Notes: generated from the sequence alone by a model not told the origin. A DNA stretch of 64,000 nt from Caenorhabditis elegans (GCF_000002985.6 NC_003279.8:12524001-12588000), one strand, 5' to 3'; positions 36,412-48,100 are shown, numbered from the stretch's first letter. Numbers and translations: made by a program.

Positions 36412-36702
36412 TCAGGGGAAACATGGTCCTGGAAAAGGCTGATAGACCTCGTTGTCTTCCGGCCCCTGTGTTTCATGAAGTTCTGGGAGGTCGGTTTCAT
36501 AGTCCCATGGTCCGATGAACGGCTGATAGATTTCGTCGTCCTCAGGTCCCCGGGTTGTATAAAGCTCTGGCCAATAGGCTTCCTCGAATTCGAGTTTTTC
36601 AAATTCGTCCTGTGGATTGCCGGAGCCTTCGAGGGTCTCTCGGAAGGCTGCCCCAAAGGAGACGGCGACCATGACTGCAAGGAAAATAAGAAGAATCTTC
36701 AT
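36412..36702 (-). CDS. Secreted acidic repeat protein, third repeat out of frame
   Basis: An open frame of 96 residues begins with a signal peptide (MKILLIFLAVMVAVSFGAAF). It continues with ETLEGSGNPQDEF, similar to the paralogue at 35.6 kb. Two repeats of the form PEL-x-GPED-(D/N)-E-x-YQPF then follow (WPELYTTRGPEDDEIYQPF and LPELHETQGPEDNEVYQPF). The frame stops at CFP. A third repeat (SPELHEASGPEDYEATTEY) is present downstream in another frame, ending at about 36350. There is no room for an intron at the shift, so a small indel is the simplest explanation. The protein may be functional but shortened. Function unknown. Confidence 0.65.
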   Translation of the reverse strand: MKILLIFLAVMVAVSFGAAFRETLEGSGNPQDEFEKLEFEEAYWPELYTTRGPEDDEIYQPFIGPWDYETDLPELHETQGPEDNEVYQPFPGPCFP

Positions 36703-36711
36703 TTTGAAATG

Positions 36712-36760
36712 GTTGGATGTCTGTGACTGGGTGTTCTTTTTAAATGCAAGTTTGTTTTGT
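36712..36760 (-). promoter_or_regulatory. Shared promoter, copy 2 (diverged)
   Basis: TTTAAAAAGAACACCCAGTC is followed by ACATCCAACC just before the ATG. It is aligned with the promoters at 35.7 and 37.6 kb, but the GC-rich palindrome is lost. Confidence 0.5.
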
Positions 36761-37139
36761 TTGGAGTGATGTGATTCATTTTCCAATATTATTCATCTAC
36801 ACGTGTAAATATCATAACCGGTTATGTTTTTCTTATCATATTCTTTTTGTTTCCATGATGAAGGTATTTTCGAATGTTGACATAACACTTTTCCGTTACA
36901 GTATAAACCTGAGGTTTCAAGTTTTTTGTGAGAATTGCAATAAAAACTTAACTGCTCGAGATGCCCTCAGCATATTCCTGTATTATAGTTATCTTGATAC
37001 AATTTTTGGAAATAAAATTTTTTCAAGAAACGCAATTGATTTGACAAAGTTCAATTCATTATCAATTTTATTTATCATTATGAATATATGCATATGGATC
37101 GAAATGTCCCAAGCTTGACGTTTTTTGAGTTTGCTCTTT

Positions 37140-37548
37140 TTAGGCGGTGGCCGTCAATGGAATGGTGAGTGCCTGACCAGTAAGAGTGGCTGCAGCAAAA
37201 GCGGCTTGAGCATCAGTAGCATCAGCTGGAGCTGGTGCATAATGAATGACAAGCTTATCATTCCAATTTGGTGCACCAGCAGTGCGGGTGATCACAATAT
37301 CCTTTGATCCGAATGGATCGACAAATCCGAACTCTGAAGAAATGCGGTATTCGTTGTTGTTGGATAACTTGATCTTGTAGACGAGCTTCTCGGCTCCACC
37401 CACCATTGACGAGCTTGTGGGCCGAAAATCCTCCAGTGGCTGGGACGGTACAAGTTGGTGGATCGGCAGTCAGGGACAGGGTCTTGCGGAAGAATGCGCC
37501 AAAGGAACCGGAAACCATAGCAGCAAAGAAGATAAGAAGAAGATTCAT
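37140..37548 (-). pseudogene. Frameshifted fusion of a signal peptide and an SSP (MSP-like) domain
   Basis: From 37548 the frame encodes a signal peptide typical of this cluster (MNLLLIFFAAMVSGSFGAFF) and then text of the nematode small sperm-specific MSP-domain family (LSLTADPPTCTVPATGG, AHKLVNGG). At 37397-37406 the DNA reads AATGGTGGGTGGAGCC, where the family pattern predicts four fewer bases. The SSP domain then continues in another frame to 37140 (GGAEKLVYKIKLSNNNEYR, FGFVDPFGSKDIVITRTAGA, DKLVIHYAPAPADATDAQ). The position matching the usual SSP start Met is a CTG. The original frame runs on to 37258 with unrelated residues. It is either a pseudogene or, less likely, makes a truncated secreted peptide. 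Confidence 0.7.
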
Positions 37549-37557
37549 CTTTAGTTG

Positions 37558-37603
37558 GTTGGATATCCCCAGCTGGGGGCTCCTTTTATATGTGCAAGTT
37601 TGT
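37558..37603 (-). promoter_or_regulatory. Shared TATA-type promoter, copy 3
   Basis: TATAAAAGGAG (TATA at 37584-37590), then GCCCCCAGCTGGGG (a GC-rich palindrome core CCCCAGCTGGGG), then ATATCCAACCAACTAAAG before the ATG. It is nearly identical to the promoter at 35.7 kb. Confidence 0.65.
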
Positions 37604-38157
37604 TTTATTCGTTTCCCAATATGACGAGATGTTGTGAAACCAAAATCAATAAGATCAAAATCGGAAAATGTGAATTCTAGAAAGAAAATTGGATTTTTGT
37701 TTGAAAAATATCCTATAGAAAATCTAAGATCCCTTGGAATCTAAGCTTCTGTATTTGCTGATCTATCAGAGTACCTTCTATCAAGTCAAGAAAAAACCAA
37801 TTCTGCAATACTGACATCATTGGAGACTGCATCCTTCTTTGTAGTTCCTCAAAGCTTCCTGTTCTGAACGTTCAACAATCATGACGCATGAAGATTAAAT
37901 ATCATTGCTACTTGGAATCTGAGTAGCTTGAACCAATCTGAAATACGCTTCACTGGGTATCAAAGGTACATTTTAAAACATGACAAAACTGTTAGGTTTG
38001 GCAAGATTGGTTTGGATTGTGGGCTTGGTGAATTATGTGTGGTTTGAACAACTGGTGTGGCCTGTATGGCTTCTACCGCCGGAAAAAACAAAAAAAAACA
38101 ATTTAGTCACAGCTACCGAGGATCTACGCCTCCCTCATCCTCCCTGGCTCAGTTGGT
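37604..38157. other. Intergenic before the minisatellite
   Basis: No supportable gene; a 60-codon frame at 37980 lacks any splice or protein support. Confidence 0.4.
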
Positions 38158-38512
38158 ACTGATGATCTGATGATCTGATGATCTGATGATCTCATGATCT
38201 GATGGTCTGATGATCTGTTGATCTGATGGTCTGATGGTCTGATGATCTCATGATCTGATGATCTGTTGATCTGTTGATCTGATGATCTGATGATCTGATG
38301 ATCTGATGACCTGATCATCTGATGGTCTGATGATCTGTTGATCTGATGGTCTGATGGTCTGATAATCTGATGATCTGATGATCTGTTGATCTGTTGATCT
38401 GATGATCTGATGATCTGTTGATCTGTTGATCTGATGATTTGATGATCTGTTGATCTGTTGATCTGATGATCTGTTGATCTGATGATCTGATGACCTGATG
38501 ATCTGATGTAAC
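38158..38512. repeat. TGATGATCTGA minisatellite
   Basis: About 35 units of GATGATCTGAT/GTTGATCTGAT type, period 10-11 bp, with variants GGTCTGAT, GACCTGAT and CTCATGAT. The long open frames through it are products of the repeat, not genes. Confidence 0.95.
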
Positions 38513-38968
38513 ATTCAACCGAAAGTAACTTCCGAATTTATCCCGCCGTCTTCGATGTATTTCTGTTTCAACGGTGTAAATCAGTTCTGACCTTGAACCC
38601 TATTAATTTGGGAGACTTGAAATCTCTTCTAGTAAAACCCTGTGGGGTCCCTGATCTCCAGATCCCCTGAATCTCCCAGCTTCGACACACATGATTTTCT
38701 CACGACGTTCCATCCGAAAACGTAACAAGACCATAACGCATGAAGATCAAATAACGTCATTCTCGTTTTTGACCAATTCCTTGTTTCTCATCACCAGTGA
38801 TGATGACCATTCTGCTGCCTCTCTCTCCAAGTCGTCACTGCTGTACAGCCAAAGAAAAAACTTTCGATTTTCATACACTAATCGACCCTAAATAACTAGA
38901 CCATCACAAGCCAAAAGCAAGAAGGAGGCCATATTTTCTTTCTCTACTATTTTTTTGGTAAATTGGAA

Positions 38969-40157
38969 ATGCAACAATTCGAAGGATGGCTCCAAATTAA
39001 ACAGTTCGGCATATTCTTCCTTGGTGTTGTGGTTGGCAGCTTTTGTACGGTGAGTGTTTGGGTACGGTAGCACGGAAAGTACGCAAACACCGAATCCTTA
39101 AATTCTGAGAAAAATCAATGAAAACCTGGAAAATTCATATATTAATTCCTATAAGTTTAAAATGTTTTTTTTTCAATAACTTACAAAATTTTTTATAATT
39201 TTTGAGAGCTCTCATTTCAGTAGAGTAACTAGACTCCGCCCGCACCGGCTTAGGCTCCGCCCCTTTCAGACCCCATTTTTTAAAGTTTTTGAGAAAACTA
39301 CAAAACTAAAAAAGCTGCGAAACTGTTAATTTTCGAACTTCAATAGACGAAAATTTTTTTCAAGTGTCTGAAAAAAAAGTGAATTGAATAAAATCAATAT
39401 TTGGCTCCGCCCCTTTCAGACCTCTTTAAGTTTTTGATGGAAAATGCTCAAAAGTTATTTTTAAAAAACCCATTATTTCAACTTCAAAATAGTAATATTT
39501 CATTAAGGCCGCAAAAGCTTCAAATTTGGGTAAAATTCAGGTTAGGCTCCGCCCACATCAGATTAGTCTCCGCCCCTTTCGGACCCATTTTCAGAATTTG
39601 GGAAAAAAGCTCTGGAAAAGGTTTCTTTTTAATTTCAAAATTTTAAAATATGATTTCAGATCTAAAAATTTTAATGTTCTGAGTATAGAAAAAACGAAAA
39701 AAAAGGAAAAGAATAGGCTCCGACCCATTTTCGTGTCGAGACCGAAAAATCTTTTTTTCGATAAACTTCAAATTTCGTAAAACATGTCTTTGTCATGATT
39801 ATACTTTTTTGTTGAAATCTCTCAGTTTCCCGAGTTCAAAAAACTTAAAATTTTTGAGCTCAACTCAAAATTTGACTGAAAATTTCAAATTCCAGATTAT
39901 TCTCTTCTTCTACGGATGCTTCAAGTCCTCCACACTGTCGGCGAAGCCCACTGAGAGCTCCGGGGATTCAGGGAATTCTGAAGATATTGAAAGTCAAGAA
40001 ACACAAAGACCACCAGCTTATTCATCATTAAAGTAAGGTTTTTAAAACATTGAAAGTTTTCAAAAAAAATTTTAGATTCGACAAAAAGCCGAACACATGC
40101 AAATGCTGTCGTGTGCTATCAACAAAACTAAATTCAAAAAATGTTTCAAAAAAATAA
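38969..40157 (+). CDS. Small single-pass membrane protein with PPxY motif, paralogue A
   Basis: Exons 38969-39049, 39896-40032 and 40076-40157 encode 99 residues; intron 1 is 846 bp. One transmembrane segment spans the first junction (GIFFLGVVVGSFCT then IILFFYGCF), with a juxtamembrane Cys. The presumed cytosolic tail is Ser/Glu-rich and carries PPAY at 66-69, a consensus ligand for WW domains such as those of Nedd4-family ubiquitin ligases. It ends with KCCRVLSTKL. Exon layout and the PPAYSSLKF/PPAYCTLRF match mark it as a paralogue of the next gene. WW binding is an inference from the motif. Confidence 0.7.
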
Positions 40158-41260
40158 TAAAAAGTGATTCTCTCTGCCTTCTCTGTGTCTCTCAACACCC
40201 CCTCCCTCTAACATGAGCGACCACAGAAGCTTTTCCATTAATTTTTGAGCAATGTTTCCTTTTTTTTGGGATCGCTGCTCAGAGTTGTAGAGACAACTTA
40301 CGTTTTTCAACCTCTTTTTTCTGCGGAAAATTCTGAAAAAATCGATTTTTTTTCTGGAATACTTTGAGCATTTTTTGAGCTTTCTGGGCTCAATTTTCAG
40401 CCAATTTTTAAATTTCTAAAAAACTTTTTTTAAAAAGAATTTTTCGTCTGTTTTGCATGCTACTTTTTTTCAAAAAATTTGGGGCAAAATCCCAAAAAAT
40501 TCCGCAAAATTACAGAATTTTATGGGTGGGGGCAGCGGTCTGCTGATAAACTCCAATCGGCGAAAGGGCTCGAGTTCCGGGTTTGGATGTGAGGGATGGT
40601 TTTGTGATTTGATGGACGGTGCAATGGTTATGTTAGTGGTTATGGTGAGTTGGGTTTTTTCATTTAAAAATCGATTTTTGAAACAAAAAAGTATTTTTTT
40701 TTAATTTAAAAAGTTGAAATTATTTAAAAAAAACAATAACTTTTTATAAAAAAATTTCTCAACTTTAAAAGTATTAAATCCGAGTTCAGCAAACCAAGAG
40801 CTTTAATTTAGGTATAATCATGACCAGGCTCCGCCCCTTTTGAGTTTATGCTCCGCCCATTTTAAGCCATAACACCCGCCCAATTCCAGGAAATTGTCAA
40901 CACGAAAAATCAACAGTTCTGAATTTTTAAGCTTCCTTATTAGGCTCCGCCCACTTTCAATTTCAGCTCCGCCCACTTTTGGTCCTGCCACGATTTATGG
41001 CAAAGACTGCGCTCATTTTAACAAAAGCAATGCAATATTCTTGATTGCCAAAAAATAAATTTTTAAGTTTTTTTTAGGTTTGTAAATTCCCAGGCTCGCC
41101 CAATTCTGGGTTAGACTCCGCCCTTTTTTTGTAGGTTATAAAATTCTCATTTTCACCTTGAAAAGTGTTTATTCCATTTTAAATGTTTTGATTTGATTTC
41201 CCTCTTGTTTTGACTCCGCCCATCGCAGGTTAGGTTCCGCCCACTTATTGGCTCCAGCTC
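39225..41260. repeat. Interspersed AGGCTCCGCCCA motif cluster
   Basis: The motif (T)AGGCTCCGCCC(A/C) or close variants occurs near 39231, 39250, 39404, 39545, 39569, 39716, 40830, 40850, 40943, 40969, 41105, 41212 and 41232, mostly in the first introns of the paralogous PPxY genes. Further copies, also inverted, lie at 42352-42680 and 43762. Confidence 0.7.
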
Positions 41261-41805
41261 AATTTTCAAAGCTGACGGATCCTAGTCATGATTATACTTA
41301 AACCAAAGCTAATACTGAGATAAATAAGGATTTGATAATTTCATGAAAATTAAATCAATAACCGAGGAGTTTTAAAAATCTAAAGATATATTTTGAAATA
41401 TAAATTTCGAATATTTTTTGTGGAATTAACAAATTCCCCAAACAAAAATTTCCAGGTTATCGCCACAGCTCTCATAGGCTGCCTAAAAGCCTGCTTGTGT
41501 AAAAAACAAAAACAATTGCTCCGTGAGCCCAAGCCAACATCAGAAGCGGCGCAAGAGGTGCCGAATGGTCCAGAACTACCACAAATCTCAGAGGCTCCGC
41601 CGCCAATGTTACCTGTAGTGATTGTGTTGGAAAATCCACCAGAATACGCAGAAAACGATCAATATATGCCTCCTGCTTATTGTACCTTGAGGTAAACATT
41701 TAAAGTTAAAAATTTTTTATTATTTATTTTAGAAAAAAAATCCAAATTTTTTTTTTCCAAAATTTTTTTTTCAGATTCAACAACGACGAAGAAGCCCAAA
41801 TATAA
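40522..41805 (+). CDS. Small single-pass membrane protein with two PPxY motifs, paralogue B
   Basis: Exons 40522-40644, 41456-41691 and 41775-41805 encode 129 residues; intron 1 is 811 bp. The N-terminal 30 residues are basic/Gly-Ser (LLINSNRRKGSSSGFGCEG). The transmembrane segment spans the junction (MVMLVVM then VIATALIGCL), followed by CLKACLCKKQK, a Cys/Lys juxtamembrane pattern often palmitoylated. The tail is Pro/Glu-rich with PPEY at 102-105 and PPAY at 113-116. The start at 40522 is the first ATG after stops that leaves the frame open; 40612 (MDGAMVML) is an alternative. Paralogous to the gene at 38969. Confidence 0.7.
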
Positions 41806-42128
41806 TAGGTTTATTGATTTTTTTTTGTTTGTTTTAATTATTTCAAAATTGTTTTATATTAAAATAATAATACTAATAAACAAAAATAATCGATATATGT
41901 ATTTTTACACAAAAATTATATGTATTTTCTTACTCAAAAATATTCAAAAAATATTCAAAAATAGGAACCGGTGTTCACTGGGATTCGTTCTACAAAACTA
42001 GAGTTTACAGGGACATAGGGACTACTGTAAGTACTTTGAAAATGGCAAAAATAGCTCTGGAATGAATGAACAAATTGAGATGTGGAGGAAGGGATACTAC
42101 AAAAACTACAAATATTGGTGGGCGGGGT

Positions 42129-45100
42129 TTAAATTCGGACTGCTCCGGCATCGTCACTATCATCTGTTGCAGAGGTGGTGTATTCGTCGATGCATTGGTG
42201 GATTAGGGCTTGTGGATTCTGGAATTTTGGAAAATTAATAAATTTTTAGTTTTCAGCCAACAATTTTGTTGGAAACTGGATTTCAGATAATTTTCACTAA
42301 AAAATTTGAATTCGGCATGCAAAGAGCTTTGATTTAAGTATAATCATGCCTAGGTTCCGCCAATAATAGGGTTAGGCTCCACCCACTTCTTGGCTTGTCA
42401 AGAAGTATTGCGAAATTTTAACGAAAAGTGTAAAAAAAACTTGTGAGTTTTGAATCAATTTAGTGTTAAAAAAATTAGATTTTCTGCTATTTTTAGAAAA
42501 ATTTCCAAGTATTCCCTAATATTTCGTGATAGGGCCCAGAAGTGGGCGGAGTTAAAAACCAAAATGGGCGGGTCCTTGGCAAAATTAGAAGTAAGTAATT
42601 TCAACTCCGGAAACACGATATTTCGTGAGGTTTTGGAGAATTCCCTAGTATTTCGCCAAACTTGACGAACCATTAAGTGGGCGGAGCCAAACTTAAATTT
42701 CAATGTAAAATAAAACTCACCGATCCGGTTCTCCTGTGCGTTTTGATGCTCATTTTGACCGCCTGAACTCTCATCTCATTATCACTAAGCCCATCGGACC
42801 GGGTGGCTCCAATTTCCAGACTTCTCTCCAATGAGCTCATCATAGTACTCTGAGACGTGTCAATTCGATATCGAAGATCCTCAGATTCCATAGAAGTATT
42901 CAGAATATTATTTCCATTTCCCTCATCTTCTTCCGAAGATTCAACATCAGCATCGTCGGAGCGGGATCGTCGGGAATCCATCGATGACGTCAGATCCACG
43001 TCATTTGCGTTTTCCTCGTCCACCAGCTCCACGTGGCACGGGTTACTGTAGGTGGTGATTGGTGACGTGTAAATCGGGTTCATTGTCACATCACTATTGC
43101 ATAAAGCCTCGTCGTAGGACGTGGACTCTGGCAAGTTTACGATTTTTTCCAAATTTTTCAAATTTTTCGGAGATTCCGGATCCACGAAGCTCTCGGCATT
43201 TTCAAAATCATTGTCATATGGAGTTGGGCTCCGGGCTCTAGATGATGACGTCATCGGCACAGCAATTGATTTTGCTCGCGGAGCACGGGCGTGAGCACAG
43301 CAGCAGCCGTCTTCGAGCTGGTGAGGAGCATTTCGAGATGGATAGGATGAACGGTTGAGCTTTGAGCTTGAACGGGCTGAAAATTAAAGCTTATTTAGTA
43401 AGTTGGAAGTTTATTGGAAAAAAATGTAGTGTTAGAATTTAAAGAAAAGGGCAGAAAACCATGCAGTTAAACAACCTCAAAAACTGGTGTGGCCTAGAAA
43501 TCTAGCTGGTGGTCTAGAATTTTTTAACCTAGGCCATAACCATATTTTTCCAGGCAAGACCTTGAAATTTGCAAAATTTTAAAACAAAAATTACTGCGAA
43601 AACTTAAAAACTGTCGGAGTTATGAATTTTCGAAATATTTTTGCATATCTTTTTTTTCCAAAAAATTAACTTTTCTGCCTAAACTTCCAAATATTTAGAG
43701 CTAATTTTTATTACATAAAAATTTCCAAAAAAAAAGAGCATTTAGAGACGTATAACCCTGACTCCGCCCATTTTGGGTCTCGAAGCGAAAATTAAAGTTT
43801 TAGGTCAAAACTTAGAAAACCAGCCATGATTATACTCAAATGAAAGCTCTGAATTTTCCATGAAAATTATGAATTTTCCGAAAATTAGGATCTTTAAGGG
43901 TAGTTTAAAGTTACTGTAGAAAATTTTAAAAATTTCGAAAAATTCCGAAAAATTTTTTAATTTTTAAAATTCCGAAAATTTTTGAAAATCCATAACTCTG
44001 TCAATTTTTGGTATTTTCAGCTCAATATTGCCTAAAAATGAAGATAAACTTTTAAACTTTTTCGGAAAACCAAATCGATCTCTAGCTACAGTACCCCTTT
44101 GTGGTGGGAACTAACTAAAATAAAGAAGTCCCATGCAAAAAAAAATATTAGAAAACTCAGAAAAAGGAAAGAGCATGCACATACGAGAGGAGCAACTGAT
44201 CACACCGTGTGGGACACGTGACGGGCTGTCACGTGTAAAGAAGACGGGCTGTCCGGGGACTGCAGTTGACTTGTTGACTGACGTGGAGACCCTCCGACGT
44301 GAAGCTATGCGCCCGTCCGACCAGCGACCGTCACCGTTACGGTACAGAGTTTGGGAGTAGCAAACCTGGAAAATTTGAGGAAAATCGATAAACTTTGAGT
44401 TTAAAAAAATCGAAATTTTTCGAAATATTTGTGCCAAAAATTAATTTCCTCCTCACCTGTTGTCCTCCACCATTAATAGCTGTGCAGCTACCGGCTCCAG
44501 CGCTCCACATCCCGGAATCCTGAGAAAATCCGGAATCCCTGGCCGGTGATCCACGGGCCCCACCCAGCGTCTCCCAGTAGGACCCTGAATGACGTATGGC
44601 GTCGTTGCGTAGGATTTCTGAAATTTTTCTATTTTTTTTAAATTGAGGGGACCAAGAGCTTTTAGAAATGTATAATCATGTCGAGGTTTTTGGAAACTTG
44701 ATTTTTTTGCAAAAAATTGAGGTCTCCCCGCGGAAATCCCGTGGATAATGTAGCCAAGTAGTTATAAGTGAATCAAATATTTTTGCCAAGTTGTTCATTA
44801 ACTTTGCTATATTTTGTAATACATTTTTTGGAATAATCTTAAATTCTAACGAAGTTATGAATTTTCGAAAAAGGTCTAGAATTTAGATAAGTTGAACTTT
44901 GAAAATATTTTGAAAATCCACAACTTTTTCAGTTTTTAAGATTTTTCCCTGATTTTTAGCTTTGTCGAAAGCTTAAATGTTCAATTTTTCAGGGAAAATA
45001 TACTCACTTGGCGGATTCGCTCCCTCGCTTCTCCTCGTTTGCTGTCCAGCACTGCTCCGGCTCGAGCTTTGCCTTGAGAACGGAGAGCTCTGAACTCCTG

Positions 45101-48100
45101 ACGAGGAGCTCGTATTGGAGCACCTATACGGAGATCCTCGGCACGGTTGAACATCTTCGTCAGACGACATATCATCATATCCCTCATTCGGGTATCCACG
45201 TAGCTGTGCTCGCGGAGCCGCCACTGCCTTCGGGCTGTTCTGATTGTGCCACTGCTCCCGTTCAGTCAGATCTTTTTCCCACTCGGCGAGCTCACTTTCC
45301 TTGAGTTTCAGCTCTGTGAAGCAGCCTTGGAGTTTGTCATACATTTTGTTGGTTCGTTTAAGCTTCATCTCGTACATATTTCGGATGTCCTGGAAGAAAT
45401 TGGAGTTTTAGGTTTACAATTAGGCTAGTTTCAGGTTTGGTCTTAGGCTTAACTTTAGGCTTAAACTTAGCTTTTAAGCCTATAAGCCTAGTTAAAAACT
45501 AATAGAATATTTCTAACCTTAATATGATTCAATTGCTCATGCCGCTTCCTCTGTATTTCCTCCTCCATCGCAAATGCGCTTTTCGGTCCACCATGATCCC
45601 TGGTTACTGTAGACGGATACTGTATACATTTCGCGAACTCTCTGTAAGAATCCCATGCCAACTGCCACTCCTCTTCAGTCATTTCGAAAAGTTCCGGCTT
45701 GAAGATCTCCCAGTGTTGTCGGATGTGGGAGAATGAGGGACGATTGCGACCTTTTTGAGATAGACATTGCTTGATGAGAAGTACAAGACCTTTCGGAGCT
45801 TCTTCTGGCATTGGAAGGCTCAGAATGCTGAAAATTAAAAGGTTTTTAGGATTATTAAAATGGTTTTCTGGACATTTGGCTATTTGAATCTTCAGAAAAA
45901 AAAACAGAAAATCAGGGAACAAACTACAACTCACTTTGTTCCAACACCAAAAATGATTGCCATCTGAGCAATATTTGCGTATGGCGTCTCTCTGGTGAGC
46001 ATCTCCCAGAGCACAACTCCAAATGAGTAGACGTCGACTTTTTCGTTGCATGGCTGTTTTTTTATCATTTCTGGGGCCATCCAGCTGAAAATGTTGAAGT
46101 TCATTACAACCAAGCTTAGGTCTAAGATTAAGCCCAAGCCAAATTTAAGAACCCTAAGCCTAAGCCAAGTTCCAACTTACCTAACAGTTCCACAGAATGA
46201 CATCATAGTACTATCCATTTTCTTTTGCATATGAGACGTTCCAAAATCACAAATTTTAATTGAATCTTCAGCGGAGATTAGAATATTGGGCGATTTGAGA
46301 TCCCTGTGGATCACTTTGTTCTGATGCAAATAGTGCATTCCATCAGCAATTTCCTTAACCCATTGAGCAAAAAGTTCTCGGGTTATTGTATTTCTTGACT
46401 TCAATACAGTACATAGTTGTCCTTTTGAGCAATATTCCATCACTATACAGTAGCACGGGCTCTTTGAGCAAACTCCGAGAAATTCAATGATATTCTGGTG
46501 ACGGAGATGTCGAAGATGCTTGATCTCGGTCTCCTTCAGTTGATTGACCTTTTTCACAGCGACAGTTCGGTTTTCCAGCTGACCACGAAACACTGCTCCC
46601 TGGCTCCCGGAGCCCAGCCATTCAAGTTCGGAGATAGCGTCGAATGGGATCTCCCATAGTTCATCCTCGGATTTTTCACTGGAAAATTGAATTTTCAATC
46701 AAAAAAAAAATATTTAAAACTCACATTTCAACTGTAGTTTTAGTCCCGAAATATCCAAAAACTGGCTGAAAACACGAAAAGAGCCCATTCCTAAGCTGTC
46801 CGAGCCCATCTGCGTAGAAGCTGTTCAGGCTGGGTTTCGACGCGTTCCCGGTCGCAGCCACCATATTTTTGGGATCTGGGGATCCTGAAAATTTTGAATT
46901 TTTAGTGGAAAAAGATCACGTTTTCTTTAGTATATTTTGATGGAAATGTGCGTATTGTTTCGCTGAATCAATATGCAGTCGGCAAGTGATAAGAGACAGT
47001 GTGGGAATGTGAGAGAGTACAGAGAGATGTCAGAGAAAAAAGTGACGTGTGTGCGGGAAGCGGTGGGGATGAGAAAATACACATTTGGCGGTTTTTTTTG
47101 CAAAAAAAATTTGGAGATGGTAGAACACGAGGGAAAGGATCGTCGCCGAGGAATGCGCAAAGGCACGAGAAAAGCGCCAATGAAGTTGCTGGCGCATTTA
47201 TCGTGCATTGACGTATTTTTGTCTATTCGTAGATCAAGTGATTTAGCGCATTTCTCGACAGGGGACAATTGTTGAAAATCAGGAGGAAAGGCAGCATAAC
47301 CGCGCCGAGGCACAAGAAAAGCGCAAAGAAGTGCTGACGCATTTTCAGTGCCTTAACGCACTTCTAGTGTTTTGGCGCAGATCTCGTGTTTTGGCGCTTT
47401 CCTAGTGCCTTTGCGAACTTCTACTTACCTTCTTTCTGTCCGAACTCCGCGTTCGCCTGCTCCCGATGCTGTATCGGTGTGTTTGGAGCACTTTGTGTCA
47501 CAAGCTCCGACCCATCCGGACTCAGGACTACTGTAGAGAAGTCGGAGGACTCCGGTGCAGGACCCGGTTGTTCTTCTGAAAAAAAGGAGTTTAAAGGGAA
47601 AAGTTCGTTGGATCGAAGAAAAACAAAAAGTTCAAGTGTATGTATTTACTGCCGCGCGCACATTGGCCTGGTGGCGCCATATTGCGATTTTTCACTCTGG
47701 TTTTCTCTATGTCTCTCTTTGCTGTGATTCATCAGAAACAGTTTTTGATCGGCAAAATATTTTTTGAAAATTTTTATCCCAAAAAATTCATTTTTAAGGT
47801 GCCCCTTCCCTCTGCAAGAGCAGCGATTTCGCAAGTGCCTTTCCGGGTCCCTTGAGCTACACGTCTGACTCATTTTGGCTAGAGCAGCTCAACGGGTCCC
47901 TCTTTGGCTCATTGACGTCACGCGAGTCGTGGAGCACACGAAGCACAACAAAAATAGAGTCATGCCATTCGAGGCGACAACAGGAGACGCAGAGAAGCAG
48001 AGAGCCGGGCTGGGCACTCGCGGAGAGGGGTTAATTAGTTTGGGAATGAGGCTTAAAATAGAATTTGGAACTTTAATCAAGACAACTTGAGAAATACAAA

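Noticed and set aside
36348-36680. 110-codon frame overlapping the acidic repeat gene
   Set aside because: Only its last part (third repeat) is homologous; the rest is an out-of-frame shadow.
38124-38518. Long minus-strand frames of Arg-Ser-Asp-His-Gln repeats
   Set aside because: They are translations of the TGATGATCTGA minisatellite in several frames, with no flanking gene structure.
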